Source of the DNA: Actinomadura macrotermitis
GTDB taxonomy: Bacteria; Actinomycetota; Actinomycetes; Streptosporangiales; Streptosporangiaceae
Length of the DNA stretch: 64,000 bases
NCBI RefSeq assembly: GCF_009604375.1
Contig: NZ_WEGH01000004.1
Location: 434,001 to 498,000, forward strand
Direction: 5' to 3'
This document shows positions 49,182 through 58,299 of the stretch, piece by piece. Each line of letters begins with the position of its first letter. The first letter of the stretch is position 1. The position numbers and the translations under genes were made by a program. A model generated the notes under the pieces. That model was not told where the DNA came from. It saw only the letters and a program-made list of their open reading frames with translations, and ran no database searches.

Positions 49182-49661
49182 ATGGAGATCCAAGAGCGCC
49201 CCGTGCGGCACTACGCGGGTGTGCGCCGCACCGTCACGGCCGAGGCCTTCGCCGACATCGCCGACCGCATCCCCGTCATCCTCGGCTGGCTCGCCGAGCG
49301 CGGCGTCGCCCCGGCCGACGCGCCGTTCCTGAAGTACGAGACCATCGACATGCCGGACGCGTTCGAGGTCGTCGCCGGCGTGCCCGTCGCCGCGCCGGTC
49401 GAGGGCGACGGCGAGGTCTTCGCCGCCTCCCTGCCCGCCGGGCGGTACGCCGTCCACCGGCACCACGGGCATCCCGACGGGCTCGTCGCCGCGACGGCCG
49501 AGCTGATCGAGGAGGGCCTCGGCGAGGGCCTGGCCTGGGACATGGACCAGGACGGCGACGGCCAGCACTGGGCGGCCCGGCTGGAGATCTTCCGGTCCCA
49601 TCCGCTGGAGGTCCCCGACCCCGCCGACTGGGTGACCGACGTGGAGATCAGGCTGGCCTGA
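49182..49661 (+). CDS. GyrI-like (SOUL/AraC effector-binding-like) small-molecule-binding protein
   Basis: The 159-aa protein begins MEIQERPVRHYAGVRRTV and has the GyrI-like pattern with APFLKYETIDMPDAFEVVAGVPV and AASLPAGRYAVHRHHGHPDGLVAATAEL, then a terminal ...LEIFRSHP.EVPDPADWVTDVEIRL strand. It is a stand-alone effector-binding domain; the ligand is unknown. It diverges from the tail-anchored protein gene. Confidence 0.85.
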   Translation: MEIQERPVRHYAGVRRTVTAEAFADIADRIPVILGWLAERGVAPADAPFLKYETIDMPDAFEVVAGVPVAAPVEGDGEVFAASLPAGRYAVHRHHGHPDGLVAATAELIEEGLGEGLAWDMDQDGDGQHWAARLEIFRSHPLEVPDPADWVTDVEIRLA

Positions 49662-49664
49662 GCG

Positions 49665-50390
49665 TCAGCAGCCGAGCCGGGCCGCCAGGTCCAGGAAGTC
49701 GCGGGCGTTGACGTCGAAGGACGGCTCGGGCGCGACGTCGGCCGCCGCGTCCGGCCCGTACTCGCGGGGCCGCGCGACGAACGCCGTCGCGAAGCCGAGC
49801 GACGCCGCGGCCCGCAGGTCGTACTTGTGGCTGGCGACCATCATGATCTCGGACGGCGCCAGCCCCAGGTACGCCGCCGCCGTCCGGTAGGCCGCCGGGT
49901 CCGGCTTGAACGCGCCCGCCATCTCCGCCGTGAAGATCGCGTCCCAGCGCAGGCCCGCGCGCTTGGACAGGTTCACCACGGCGGAGACGTCGGCGTTGGA
50001 GAGCGTGGCCAGGGTGAAGCGGGCGCGGAGGCGGTCCAGGCCCGGGATGACGTCCGGCCACGGTTCGAGGCGCTGCCAGGCGAGAGCGAGGTCCTCGCGC
50101 TCGGCGTCGCTCAGGACGGTGACGCCCTCCTCCTCCAGGAGACGGTCAAGGGCGTCGCGGTAGACGGAATGGACCGTAGTCCACTGCCCCTGCGTCGTGT
50201 CCGTGGCGTCGAGGACGGTGAAGTACTCCGCGCGCCAGCGGTTGACGAAATCGGCCCAGTCGATGTGCGGGCAGCGGCCCGCGGTGATGCGGACGGCCTC
50301 CCGGCACACGGTCGAGTGGAAATCGGTCGCGGTGCCCTGGACGTCGAACAGCAGTGCCTCCATAGAACCGCAGACCGTAGCGTCCGGCAT
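49665..50390 (-). CDS. Haloacid dehalogenase type II-like HAD hydrolase
   Basis: The 241-aa protein has HAD motif I LLFDVQGTATDF (nucleophile Asp), motif II TLATLSNADVS, motif III lysine in AGAFKPDPAAYRTAA, and a motif IV segment EIMMVASHKYDLRAAASLGFATAFVARP typical of type II L-2-haloacid dehalogenases. GGAGG precedes the ATG at 50390. It converges on the GyrI-like gene. The natural substrate may be an organic halide or phosphate. Confidence 0.87.
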   Translation of the reverse strand: MPDATVCGSMEALLFDVQGTATDFHSTVCREAVRITAGRCPHIDWADFVNRWRAEYFTVLDATDTTQGQWTTVHSVYRDALDRLLEEEGVTVLSDAEREDLALAWQRLEPWPDVIPGLDRLRARFTLATLSNADVSAVVNLSKRAGLRWDAIFTAEMAGAFKPDPAAYRTAAAYLGLAPSEIMMVASHKYDLRAAASLGFATAFVARPREYGPDAAADVAPEPSFDVNARDFLDLAARLGC

Positions 50391-50453
50391 GTGACCTCCG
50401 TCCCGGCGGGGTGGCGCCCGGGCACCTACACTCGGTCCGGGGAGGTGGAGGAC

Positions 50454-50750
50454 GTGGGGTTTCCACCCGAGGGATGCCAGTTCGAGGTCCGGTACACCCT
50501 GGGGCGGCGCGGCAACGGCCTGGAGTCGTTCCCGGACGAGTACGAGCTCGGCCGCTGGCTCACCATGATGGCGGCGGAGGGCAAGTTCCGCCCCGAGGAG
50601 TTCGCCGAGCCCGACGAGGACGGCCAGAACGGCTACCGGATCCACTGCGTCACCCCGGCCGGCCGCGTGAAGATCAGCTATTTCCATCCGCGGCTGGTCC
50701 GGGGCCGGATCGAGGGTTTCGCGCGCGGGCCGTCCGAAGGCGGCGGCTGA
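50454..50750 (+). CDS. Hypothetical protein
   Basis: The 98-aa product (GFPPEGCQFEVRYTLGRRGNGLESFPDEYELGRWLTMM) has alternating strands and one amphipathic helix and no signal peptide. I prefer the GTG at 50454 because GGGGAGG lies 8 nt upstream; an in-frame GTG at 50391 would add 21 residues and start next to the HAD gene. The 3' end overlaps the convergent gene by 77 bp. No family is recognised. Confidence 0.6.
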   Translation: MGFPPEGCQFEVRYTLGRRGNGLESFPDEYELGRWLTMMAAEGKFRPEEFAEPDEDGQNGYRIHCVTPAGRVKISYFHPRLVRGRIEGFARGPSEGGG

Positions 50751-51291
50751 GGCCCGTCAGCGGCAGGTGGACGAGCCGCAGCAGCGTGCCGGCGCGCAGG
50801 TCGCGCGGGCTGATCGCGGTCCCGGCGAAGACCAGGCAGGGCAGCGCGCAGTACAGGACCGCCAGCGCGGCGCCCCACCAGGGGACCAGGATCAGCGCCG
50901 CCAGCACCAGCGCGTACTCCGCGCCGAGCGTCCACGCCGTGCCCGGGCCGATCGCGCGGCCGCTCGGGAACCGGGCGGCGAGCACGGCGGCGGGGGGCGC
51001 GTCGCCGCGCGCCATGAGGGCGTGCGGGGCCGGCCGGCGGGCCAGGTCGAGCGCCTGCACGACGGACGGCCCGGACGGGACCAGCCCCACCGCGCCGAAC
51101 CCGTTCTCCCGGGCGTGGGAGGCGGCGGCGCGGCGCACGTGCTCGGGCAGCTCCACGCCCGAGGGGGCGTAGCCGTCGGCGGTGTGGAACAGGCGCACGG
51201 GCGGAAGCGGGCGCAGCCGGAGCAGGCGGCGCCGCAGCCGCAGCGCGTCGCCCAGCATCGCCACCGCCACGACCAGCACCGCCCACTCCAC
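50674..51291 (-). CDS. Membrane protein of unknown function
   Basis: The 205-aa product has an N-terminal hydrophobic segment (MEWAVLVVAVAMLGDALRL) and two central-to-C-terminal ones (TLGAEYALVLAALILVPWW; ALAVLYCALPCLVFAGTAI). An AGGAGG seven bases before the GTG at 51291 supports this start. The 3' end overlaps the hypothetical gene at 50454-50750 on the other strand. Function unknown. Confidence 0.65.
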   Translation of the reverse strand: MEWAVLVVAVAMLGDALRLRRRLLRLRPLPPVRLFHTADGYAPSGVELPEHVRRAAASHARENGFGAVGLVPSGPSVVQALDLARRPAPHALMARGDAPPAAVLAARFPSGRAIGPGTAWTLGAEYALVLAALILVPWWGAALAVLYCALPCLVFAGTAISPRDLRAGTLLRLVHLPLTGLSRRLRTARARNPRSGPGPAADGNS

Positions 51292-51449
51292 ACCCGTACC
51301 TCCTGGCGCGCATCCTCCCAACGCCGTCCGGCGCGTCGGCAGTGAAGGGACAGCGAAGGACGGGCCGCGCGATTGTCAGCCGCCTGACAAAAACGGCGGC
51401 CACGATCGGCCACCGCGCCGATGCCCGGGTGGTGGTTGAATCCACGGCT

Positions 51450-53171
51450 ATGTGGGTGTCGTCACAGCAACCCCGCCCGTGGCTTCGCTGCTACCCGCCC
51501 GGTGTGCCCGCTGCCCTCGACGTGCCCGACATCCCGGTCACCGGGCTGCTCGACGACGCCGCCGACCACTACCCGCACCGCACCGCGCTGATCTACTTCG
51601 GCCGCCGCGTCACCTACCGCGCGCTGCGCGAGGCCGCCGACCGGTTCGCCGCCGGGCTGCGCCGGCTCGGCGTGCAGCCGGGCGACCGCGTCTCGCTGGT
51701 GCTGCCCAACTGCCCGCAGCAGGTGATCGCGTTCTTCGGGGTGCTGCGCCGCGGCGCGATCGTGGTGCAGCACAACCCGCTGTCCACCGGGCCCGAGCTG
51801 CGCCACCAGCTCGCCGACTGCGGCGCGCGCGTCGCGGTCGTGCTGGACCGCTCCCACGACACCGTGCGGGCGGCGCACGCCTCGCTGGACCACATCGTCG
51901 TCACCTCGGCGATCGACTACCTGCCGGCCCGCGAGCGGCTCGCGCTGCGGCTGCCGCTGCTGCAGACCCAGCGGCGCCGCGCCGCGCTGACCGCGCCGCT
52001 GCCCGACGACCCGCGCCTCGTCCCGTTCGCGGCGCTGCAGCGGCGCGCCGACCGGCGCGTGCGGCGGATCGAGGTGGACCCGGCCCGGGACGTGGCGGTC
52101 ATCCAGTACACCTCCGGCACCGAGGGCCGCCCGAAGGGCGCGATGACCACCCACCGCAACCTGGTCGCCAACGCCTGCCAGCAGCACGCCTGGGACCACG
52201 CCGGGGACGGCTCGGTCGACGTCACCGTCGGCGTGCTGCCGCTGTTCCACTCCTTCGGGCTGACCAGCTGCCTGATCAGCCCGATGATGAAGGCGGGCGC
52301 GGTGGTGCTGCTGCCGCGTTTCGACCGCGACCAGATCGTGCGGGCGATCCGGCGGTACCGGCCGAGCATCTTCCCGGGCGTGCCGACGCTGTACGACCAG
52401 GTGCTGGACGCCCCGGGCCTCCGGCCGTCCGACCTGGCCTCGGTGCGCATCTTCGTCTCCGGCGCGTTCGCGATGCGCCGCCCGACCGTCGCCCGGCTGG
52501 AGGCGCTCGGCGGGAACCGCCTCGTCCAGTGCTACGGGCTGACCGAGGCCTCGCCCGCCGTCACCGCCAACCCGGTGAGCGCCGCGGCCCGCAACGACAC
52601 GGCCGGCCTGCCGCTGCCGATGACCGACGCCGTCATCGTCGACCAGGCCGACCCGACCCGGGTGCTGCCGCCCGGCGAGCAGGGCGAGCTGGTGGTGCGC
52701 GGCCCGCAGGTGTTCGCCGGGTACTGGCGGCAGCCGCTCGCCACCGCCGAGGTGCTGTCCAAGGGCTGGCTGCGCACCGGTGACATCGCCGTCATGGACC
52801 GGGACGGTTTCGTCACCATCCTGGAACGCGCGCACGACCTGATCAAGGTGAGCGGGTTCAGCGTGCTGCCCTCGGAGGTGGAGGAGGTGCTGCGGCGCCA
52901 TCCGGCCGTCCTGGACTGCGCCGTGGTCGGCCTGCCCGACGCGCGGCGCGGCGAGCGCGTCATCGCCTACGTCGTCGAGCACCCCGCCTACCTGTTCTCG
53001 GCCGAGGAGTTGGAGCGGCACTGCGCGAAGTACCTCACCCACTACAAGGTCCCGCAGGAGTTCCGGCCGCGCGACGCGCTCCCCCGCAGCGCCATCGGCA
53101 AGGTCCTGCGCCGCACCCTGCGGGCCGAGGCGATGGAGGCCGACCGCAGGAAGAAGAGCCGGCACCGCTGA
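51450..53171 (+). CDS. Long-chain fatty acid-CoA ligase-like AMP-dependent synthetase
   Basis: The 573-aa protein has the ANL-superfamily motifs: A3 VIQYTSGTEGRPKGAM, A5 QCYGLTEASP, A7 WLRTGDIAVMDRDG, A8 DLIKVSGFSVLPSEVEEV, and A10 PRSAIGKVLRR with the catalytic Lys. Such enzymes activate a carboxylic acid as acyl-AMP and then form acyl-CoA. The length and the GVLPLFHSFG segment point to a medium/long-chain acyl-CoA ligase. No pathway partners are adjacent. Confidence 0.9.
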   Translation: MWVSSQQPRPWLRCYPPGVPAALDVPDIPVTGLLDDAADHYPHRTALIYFGRRVTYRALREAADRFAAGLRRLGVQPGDRVSLVLPNCPQQVIAFFGVLRRGAIVVQHNPLSTGPELRHQLADCGARVAVVLDRSHDTVRAAHASLDHIVVTSAIDYLPARERLALRLPLLQTQRRRAALTAPLPDDPRLVPFAALQRRADRRVRRIEVDPARDVAVIQYTSGTEGRPKGAMTTHRNLVANACQQHAWDHAGDGSVDVTVGVLPLFHSFGLTSCLISPMMKAGAVVLLPRFDRDQIVRAIRRYRPSIFPGVPTLYDQVLDAPGLRPSDLASVRIFVSGAFAMRRPTVARLEALGGNRLVQCYGLTEASPAVTANPVSAAARNDTAGLPLPMTDAVIVDQADPTRVLPPGEQGELVVRGPQVFAGYWRQPLATAEVLSKGWLRTGDIAVMDRDGFVTILERAHDLIKVSGFSVLPSEVEEVLRRHPAVLDCAVVGLPDARRGERVIAYVVEHPAYLFSAEELERHCAKYLTHYKVPQEFRPRDALPRSAIGKVLRRTLRAEAMEADRRKKSRHR

Positions 53172-53177
53172 GCGCGG

Positions 53178-55286
53178 TCAGCAGAGGGTGCCGCCGAGGG
53201 CGATGTCACGGGAGGAGCTGCCCACCATGACCTTGGTGCACCCCGGCGCGACCTTCCACCCGGACGCCGCCTCGTCCCAGTAGGAGAAGGCCCGGGTGTC
53301 CAGCGGGAACGTGACGCGGGCGGACCGCCCGGGAGCCAGGTCGAGTTTGGCGAAGCCCTTCAACTGCCGAGGCGGTTGCGGCGCTTTCGGAGTACCGGGC
53401 AGGCCGAGGTAGAGCTGCGGGGTGGCGTAGCCGCGGCGGGTGCCGGTGTTGGTGACGGTCACCGACACCTGGCTGCGCGACGCCTTCAGCCCTGTCAGCT
53501 TGAACGTGGTGTACGACAGTCCGTACCCGAAGGGGAACGCCGGGGTGATGTTCTTGGCGTCGTAGTGCCGGTAGCCGACCAGCACGCCCTCGGAGTAGGC
53601 GACCCTTCCCAGGACCGCGGAACCGCCGGCGGCAGGGGCGTCCTGCTCCCTGGCCGGGAAGCTGACCGGCAGCCGCCCGCCCGGATCGGCATCGCCGTAC
53701 AGAACGCGCGCCAGCGCCGCACCGCCCTGCTCGCCGGGGTACCAGGCCTCGACGATGCCGCGCACCTTGGCCGCCCACGGCATCAGGACAGGTCCGCCGG
53801 TCTGCAGCACCACGACGGTGTCGGGATTGGCGGCGGCGACGGCGGTGACGAGCCTGTCCTGGTCGCCGAGCGACTCGTCGCCGCACCGCAGTGTCAGGCA
53901 GCGGACATCGGCGCCTTCGGCCCGGTGATCGGAGACGAACACGACCGCGGTCTTGGCGGCACGCGCGGCCCTGGCCGCGGCGGCCAGATCCGTGCCGTCG
54001 GCATAGGTGACGTTGCCGGCTCCGGCGCGGGCCGTGATGCCCTGGCGGCCGGTGACGACCGAGACCGGCTTGACGTAGGCCGAGCCGGTCGCGCTACGGA
54101 ACCGGTCCGCGGGCTTGCCGATGACGGCGACCTTGGCGTCGCCGGCGAGCGGCAGCACGCCATCGGCGTTCTTCAGCAGCGTGATGCCCTGCTCGGACAG
54201 CTGCCGGGCGGTCTGGGCATGCGCGGCGTAGTCGATGCCCGCGGCCTCGCTGCGACGCGCCCGGTCGAAGGCCCCGAAAGCGAACATGACGCGCAGCCGC
54301 TCGGTGAGCCGCCGGTCGACGTCGGCCCAGGTGATGCGGCCGAGGGTGAGGGCGACGCGCAGCAGGAACGGGGTGTAGTACAGCCCGACCGGCATCTCCA
54401 GGTCCAGCCCCGCTTTGATGGAGCCCCTGGTCTCCTTGGCGGCGAGCAGCCAGTCGCTGACCACGAACCCCTGGAAGCCCCATTCCTTGCGCAGGACGCC
54501 GTCCAGCAGTCCGGTGCTGGAGCAGGACGGCTCGCCGTTGACGAGGTTGTAGCCGCACATCACCGAGGCGGCCTTGCCGTCGCGGATCGCGGCCTCGAAC
54601 GGCGGCAGGTAGATCTCGCGCAACGCCCGCTGCCCGACGACGGCGTTCACGCTGTAGCGGCCGTCCTCCTGGTTGTTGGCCGGGAAGTGCTTCACCTCCG
54701 CCATCAGCCCGGTCCGCTGCACCGCCTCGATCCAGGCGGTGCCGAGCCGGGCCGACAGCAGCGGGTCCTCGCCGTAGGCCTCGAAGGCGCGGCCGGCGCG
54801 CGGGGTGCGCATGATGTCGACGGCCGGACCCAGCACCACGTCGTCGCCGCGCCGCCCGGCCTCGTCGGCGACGACCCCCGCCGCGCGCCCGGCCGCGCCG
54901 GCGTCGAACGTCGCCGCCAGCGACAACCCGGACGCCAACGCCGTGCCCGGCCCCTGCTTGACGCCCATCGACCCCGCGTCGACCAGATACAGCGGCGGCA
55001 CCCCGAGCCGCTCGACGCCGTGCACGGTGCCCGCCCGGAACGCCGCGTCATCGGCGGCCCTGGTCGGCCCCGTCAGATCGTCCCCGGCCAGCAGGTCCAG
55101 CTTCTCGCCTCCGCGCAGCGCCGCCACCAGCAGGCCCGCCCGCCGGTCTGCGGGCAGCGCCCGGTCGCACCAGGGACGGCCGGCGGTGACGGCACAGGGT
55201 CCCGCGGAGGTCGCCGAACCGGCCGGCACCAGGCAGGGCAGTAACATCGCGGTGAGTATGGGGACGATGACAATCCGTGTAAGCAC
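53178..55286 (-). CDS. Secreted GH3 family beta-glycosidase
   Basis: The 702-aa protein has a signal peptide (LTRIVIVPILTAMLLPCLVPAGSATSA), a GH3 (beta/alpha)8 domain with KHFPANNQEDGR and the nucleophile Asp278 in GFQGFVVSDWLL, a GH3 C-terminal sandwich (EQGITLLKNADGVLPL), and a C-terminal FnIII-like domain (VSVTVTNTGTRRGYATPQLYLG). GTG start. It likely releases sugars from plant or microbial glycosides outside the cell. It diverges from the secreted sugar dehydrogenase gene. Confidence 0.92.
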   Translation of the reverse strand: MLTRIVIVPILTAMLLPCLVPAGSATSAGPCAVTAGRPWCDRALPADRRAGLLVAALRGGEKLDLLAGDDLTGPTRAADDAAFRAGTVHGVERLGVPPLYLVDAGSMGVKQGPGTALASGLSLAATFDAGAAGRAAGVVADEAGRRGDDVVLGPAVDIMRTPRAGRAFEAYGEDPLLSARLGTAWIEAVQRTGLMAEVKHFPANNQEDGRYSVNAVVGQRALREIYLPPFEAAIRDGKAASVMCGYNLVNGEPSCSSTGLLDGVLRKEWGFQGFVVSDWLLAAKETRGSIKAGLDLEMPVGLYYTPFLLRVALTLGRITWADVDRRLTERLRVMFAFGAFDRARRSEAAGIDYAAHAQTARQLSEQGITLLKNADGVLPLAGDAKVAVIGKPADRFRSATGSAYVKPVSVVTGRQGITARAGAGNVTYADGTDLAAAARAARAAKTAVVFVSDHRAEGADVRCLTLRCGDESLGDQDRLVTAVAAANPDTVVVLQTGGPVLMPWAAKVRGIVEAWYPGEQGGAALARVLYGDADPGGRLPVSFPAREQDAPAAGGSAVLGRVAYSEGVLVGYRHYDAKNITPAFPFGYGLSYTTFKLTGLKASRSQVSVTVTNTGTRRGYATPQLYLGLPGTPKAPQPPRQLKGFAKLDLAPGRSARVTFPLDTRAFSYWDEAASGWKVAPGCTKVMVGSSSRDIALGGTLC

Positions 55287-55587
55287 AACCGGACTGTAAC
55301 CAACCGACTACGGCCCGGAAAGGCTTTTCTCCCACCTCGGGGAAGCCATAGGTTGAGCGCACACGCGATCTTCACGCGGATACGGAATCGGCGGGGCGCA
55401 CTCTTGCGACAAAGGGCGGCCCCGATGTCGCTCGATCAAGGAGTTCGGTTCACCTCATGGCCACGTCCGGCCCAAGCGGCGCGCGGAACCCATAAATCGT
55501 GAATCGTTCGACCTGAACCCCTGGGCCGGGCCGCCAGGCGAAGGCCGGCCAGGAGGAAAAGGGCACGCCGCAGAAAGGTACTCGTCC
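55287..55587. other. Divergent promoter region between two secreted enzymes
   Basis: This 301-bp spacer has no supported gene. Both promoters must be here. No TGGGAGCGCTCCCA operator is present, so these enzymes are not under CebR by sequence. A short AT-richer block lies at 55492-55508. Confidence 0.5.
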
Positions 55588-58287
55588 GTGATCGTAGGCA
55601 TTACCCCTGTTCTGCGGCGGCGGCCGCGGGCCGCGCTGCTGGTAGCGCTGGCGCTCGCCGTCACGGCACTGGCCGCCGTCACCTGGCCGCGTCCCGCGGC
55701 GGCGGCCGGGCTGCCGACCAACTTCCAGGAGAAGACCCTGTTCACCGGCCTCACGCTGCCGACGAACGTGGAGTTCTCCCCTGACGGCCGGGTCTTCGTG
55801 GCCGAGAAGAGCGGCATCATCAAGGTCTTCGACTCGCTGTCGGACACCACCCCGGAGGTGTACGCCGACCTGCGGCAGCAGGTGTTCAACGGCTGGGACC
55901 GCGGCCTGCTCGGCATGGCGCTGCACCCGAACTTCCCGACCGACCCGCGCGTATACGTGATGTACACCTACAACGGCGAGATGGGCGGCACCTACCCCAA
56001 GTGGCCGTCGCCGGACGGCACCAACGACCAGTGCCCTGACCCGCCCGGCGCCAACAACGCCGGCTGCGTCGTGGCGGGCCGGATCTCGGTGCTGACGCCG
56101 TCGGTACAGAACCTCGGCGCGCTGGCCGGCAAGGCGCAGGCGGGCCCGGTCACCGAAAAGGTACTGCTGGAGGACTGGTGCCAGCAGTTCTCCAGCCACT
56201 CGGTCGGCACGCTCGCCTTCGGGCAGGACGGCAAGCTGTTCGCGGGCGGCGGTGACGGCGCCAGCTTCCAGTACGCCGACTACGGGCAGAAGAACAACGC
56301 CTGCGGCGACCCGCCGAAGGCCGCCGGGACCGGGCTGACCGCACCCACCGCCGAGGGCGGCGCACTGCGCGCGCAGGACCGGCGCACCACCGCCGACCCG
56401 ACCACACTGGACGGCACGATCATCCGGATCGACCCCGACACCGGCAAGGCCGCCGCCGGGAACCCGACCACGACCGGCGACGACAACGCCCGGCGGATCG
56501 TCGCCTACGGCCTGCGCAACCCCTACCGGTTCACGGTGAAGCCCGGCTCCAACGAGCTGTGGGTCGGCGACGTCGGCTACACCACCTGGGAGGAGATCGA
56601 CCGGGTGCCGAAGCCGACGGCCGAGGTGCGCAACTTCGGCTGGCCGTGCTACGAGGGCACCCCGCGCACGCCGGGCTACGACGGCGCGGACCTGAACATC
56701 TGCGAGAACCTGTACAAGGAGGGCACCGCGGCGGTGACGCCGCCGGTCTTCGCCTACAAGCACAGCGACAAGGTCGTCGCGAACGAGACCTGCGGCGTGG
56801 GCAGCTCCTCGATCAGCGGCACCGCGTTCTACGCCGGGTCGCTGTACCCGGCGCAGTACCGGGGCGCGCTGTTCTTCACCGACTACGCGCGCAAGTGCGT
56901 GTGGGCGATGAAGCCGGGCGCGGACGGCCTGCCCGACAAGACCAAGATCGAGACGTTCGCGACCGACAGCGGCGGCATCGTGGAGCTGCAGGCCGGCCCG
57001 AACGGCGACCTGTTCGGGGTCGACATCATCGGCGGCCGGATCGTCCGCTACGTCTACAACGGCGTGAACAACCCGCCGGTCGCCACGATCAAGTCGGACG
57101 TGACGAGCGGCGCGGTGCCGCTGACGGCGCACTTCGACGGGTCCACCTCCAGCGACGCCGACGGCAACGTGCCGCTCGCCTACGCCTGGGACCTGGACGG
57201 CGACGGCGAGTACGACGACTCCGCCGAGGCCAAGCCCACCTGGACCTACGACACCAAGGGCAGGTACACCGTCGGGCTGAAGGTGACCGACACCAAGGGC
57301 GCGTCCGACACCGTCACCCAGACGATCACCGCGGGGTCCACCCCGCCGGTCGCCACGATCACCACGCCGGCGACCGGCGCCACCTGGCGGGTCGGGCAGA
57401 AGATCGACTTCGCCGGCTCGGCGGCCGACGCCGAGGACGGCCCGCTCACCGGCGGCAGCCTGAAGTGGCAGATCGTCATGCACCACTGCCCGAGCAACTG
57501 CCACACCCACACCATCACCGGGCAGGACGGGGAGACCGGCTCGTTCGTCGCGCCCGACCACGAGTACCCGTCGTGGATCGAGCTGCGGCTGACCGCGACC
57601 GACGCCGACGGGCTGAGCGACACCAAGAGCGTCGAGCTGCACCCGAGGACGAGCACGGTGACGCTGAACAGCAACCCGGCGGGCCGGCCGCTGACGCTGC
57701 TGGAGACGACCAAGGCGGCGCCGGTCACCGGCACCGTCATCACCGGGTCGACCGTCTCGGTCTCGGCGCCGACGGCGACGCAGATGGTCGGGCAGACCCC
57801 GTACGAGTTCGCGGGCTGGTCCGACGGCGGCGCCTCGGCGCACAACATCACGGTGAACGCCAACGTGACGCTGACGGCGACGTTCCGGCGCAAGACGAAC
57901 CTGGCGCTGAAACGGCCGGTGAAGGTGTCCAGCACCGAGTCGTCCACGCTGACCGGCCCGAAGGCGGTCGACGGAAGCCTCACCACGCGCTGGTCGAGCA
58001 AGCGGAGCGACCCGCAGTGGCTGCAGGTCGATCTCGGCTCCACCAGGAAGGCCGGGTACGTGATCCTGCGCTGGGAGAAGGCGTACGCGTCCGAGTACAA
58101 GATCCAGACCTCCACCGGCGGCGGCGTGTGGACGACCGTGGCGACCCGCAGCGGCGCCGGCGCCAACGGCGGGGCGGACTGGGTGGCCTTCACCCCGCGC
58201 GACGCGCGCTATGTACGGGTCTATGCCACCAAGCGCGCGACGCCCTACGGCTACTCCCTCTACGAGTTCGAGGTGTACGACAGGTGA
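55588..58287 (+). CDS. Secreted PQQ-dependent sugar dehydrogenase-like protein with PKD and F5/8-type domains
   Basis: The 899-aa product has a signal peptide (to about residue 41, ALAAVTWPRPAAAA), a soluble glucose dehydrogenase (GSDH) six-blade propeller to about 490 (VEFSPDGRVFVAEKSGIIKVFD; GLLGMALHPNF; ARRIVAYGLRNPYRF), a PKD domain at about 495-580 (YAWDLDGDGEYDDS), an immunoglobulin-like region, a short strand-rich domain, and an F5/8-type C galactose-binding domain at about 770-899 (NLALKRPVKVSSTESSTLTGPKAVDGSLTTRWSS). It probably oxidises sugars or binds carbohydrate outside the cell. Confidence 0.88.
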   Translation: MIVGITPVLRRRPRAALLVALALAVTALAAVTWPRPAAAAGLPTNFQEKTLFTGLTLPTNVEFSPDGRVFVAEKSGIIKVFDSLSDTTPEVYADLRQQVFNGWDRGLLGMALHPNFPTDPRVYVMYTYNGEMGGTYPKWPSPDGTNDQCPDPPGANNAGCVVAGRISVLTPSVQNLGALAGKAQAGPVTEKVLLEDWCQQFSSHSVGTLAFGQDGKLFAGGGDGASFQYADYGQKNNACGDPPKAAGTGLTAPTAEGGALRAQDRRTTADPTTLDGTIIRIDPDTGKAAAGNPTTTGDDNARRIVAYGLRNPYRFTVKPGSNELWVGDVGYTTWEEIDRVPKPTAEVRNFGWPCYEGTPRTPGYDGADLNICENLYKEGTAAVTPPVFAYKHSDKVVANETCGVGSSSISGTAFYAGSLYPAQYRGALFFTDYARKCVWAMKPGADGLPDKTKIETFATDSGGIVELQAGPNGDLFGVDIIGGRIVRYVYNGVNNPPVATIKSDVTSGAVPLTAHFDGSTSSDADGNVPLAYAWDLDGDGEYDDSAEAKPTWTYDTKGRYTVGLKVTDTKGASDTVTQTITAGSTPPVATITTPATGATWRVGQKIDFAGSAADAEDGPLTGGSLKWQIVMHHCPSNCHTHTITGQDGETGSFVAPDHEYPSWIELRLTATDADGLSDTKSVELHPRTSTVTLNSNPAGRPLTLLETTKAAPVTGTVITGSTVSVSAPTATQMVGQTPYEFAGWSDGGASAHNITVNANVTLTATFRRKTNLALKRPVKVSSTESSTLTGPKAVDGSLTTRWSSKRSDPQWLQVDLGSTRKAGYVILRWEKAYASEYKIQTSTGGGVWTTVATRSGAGANGGADWVAFTPRDARYVRVYATKRATPYGYSLYEFEVYDR

Positions 58288-58299
58288 TTGACTGGGCGG

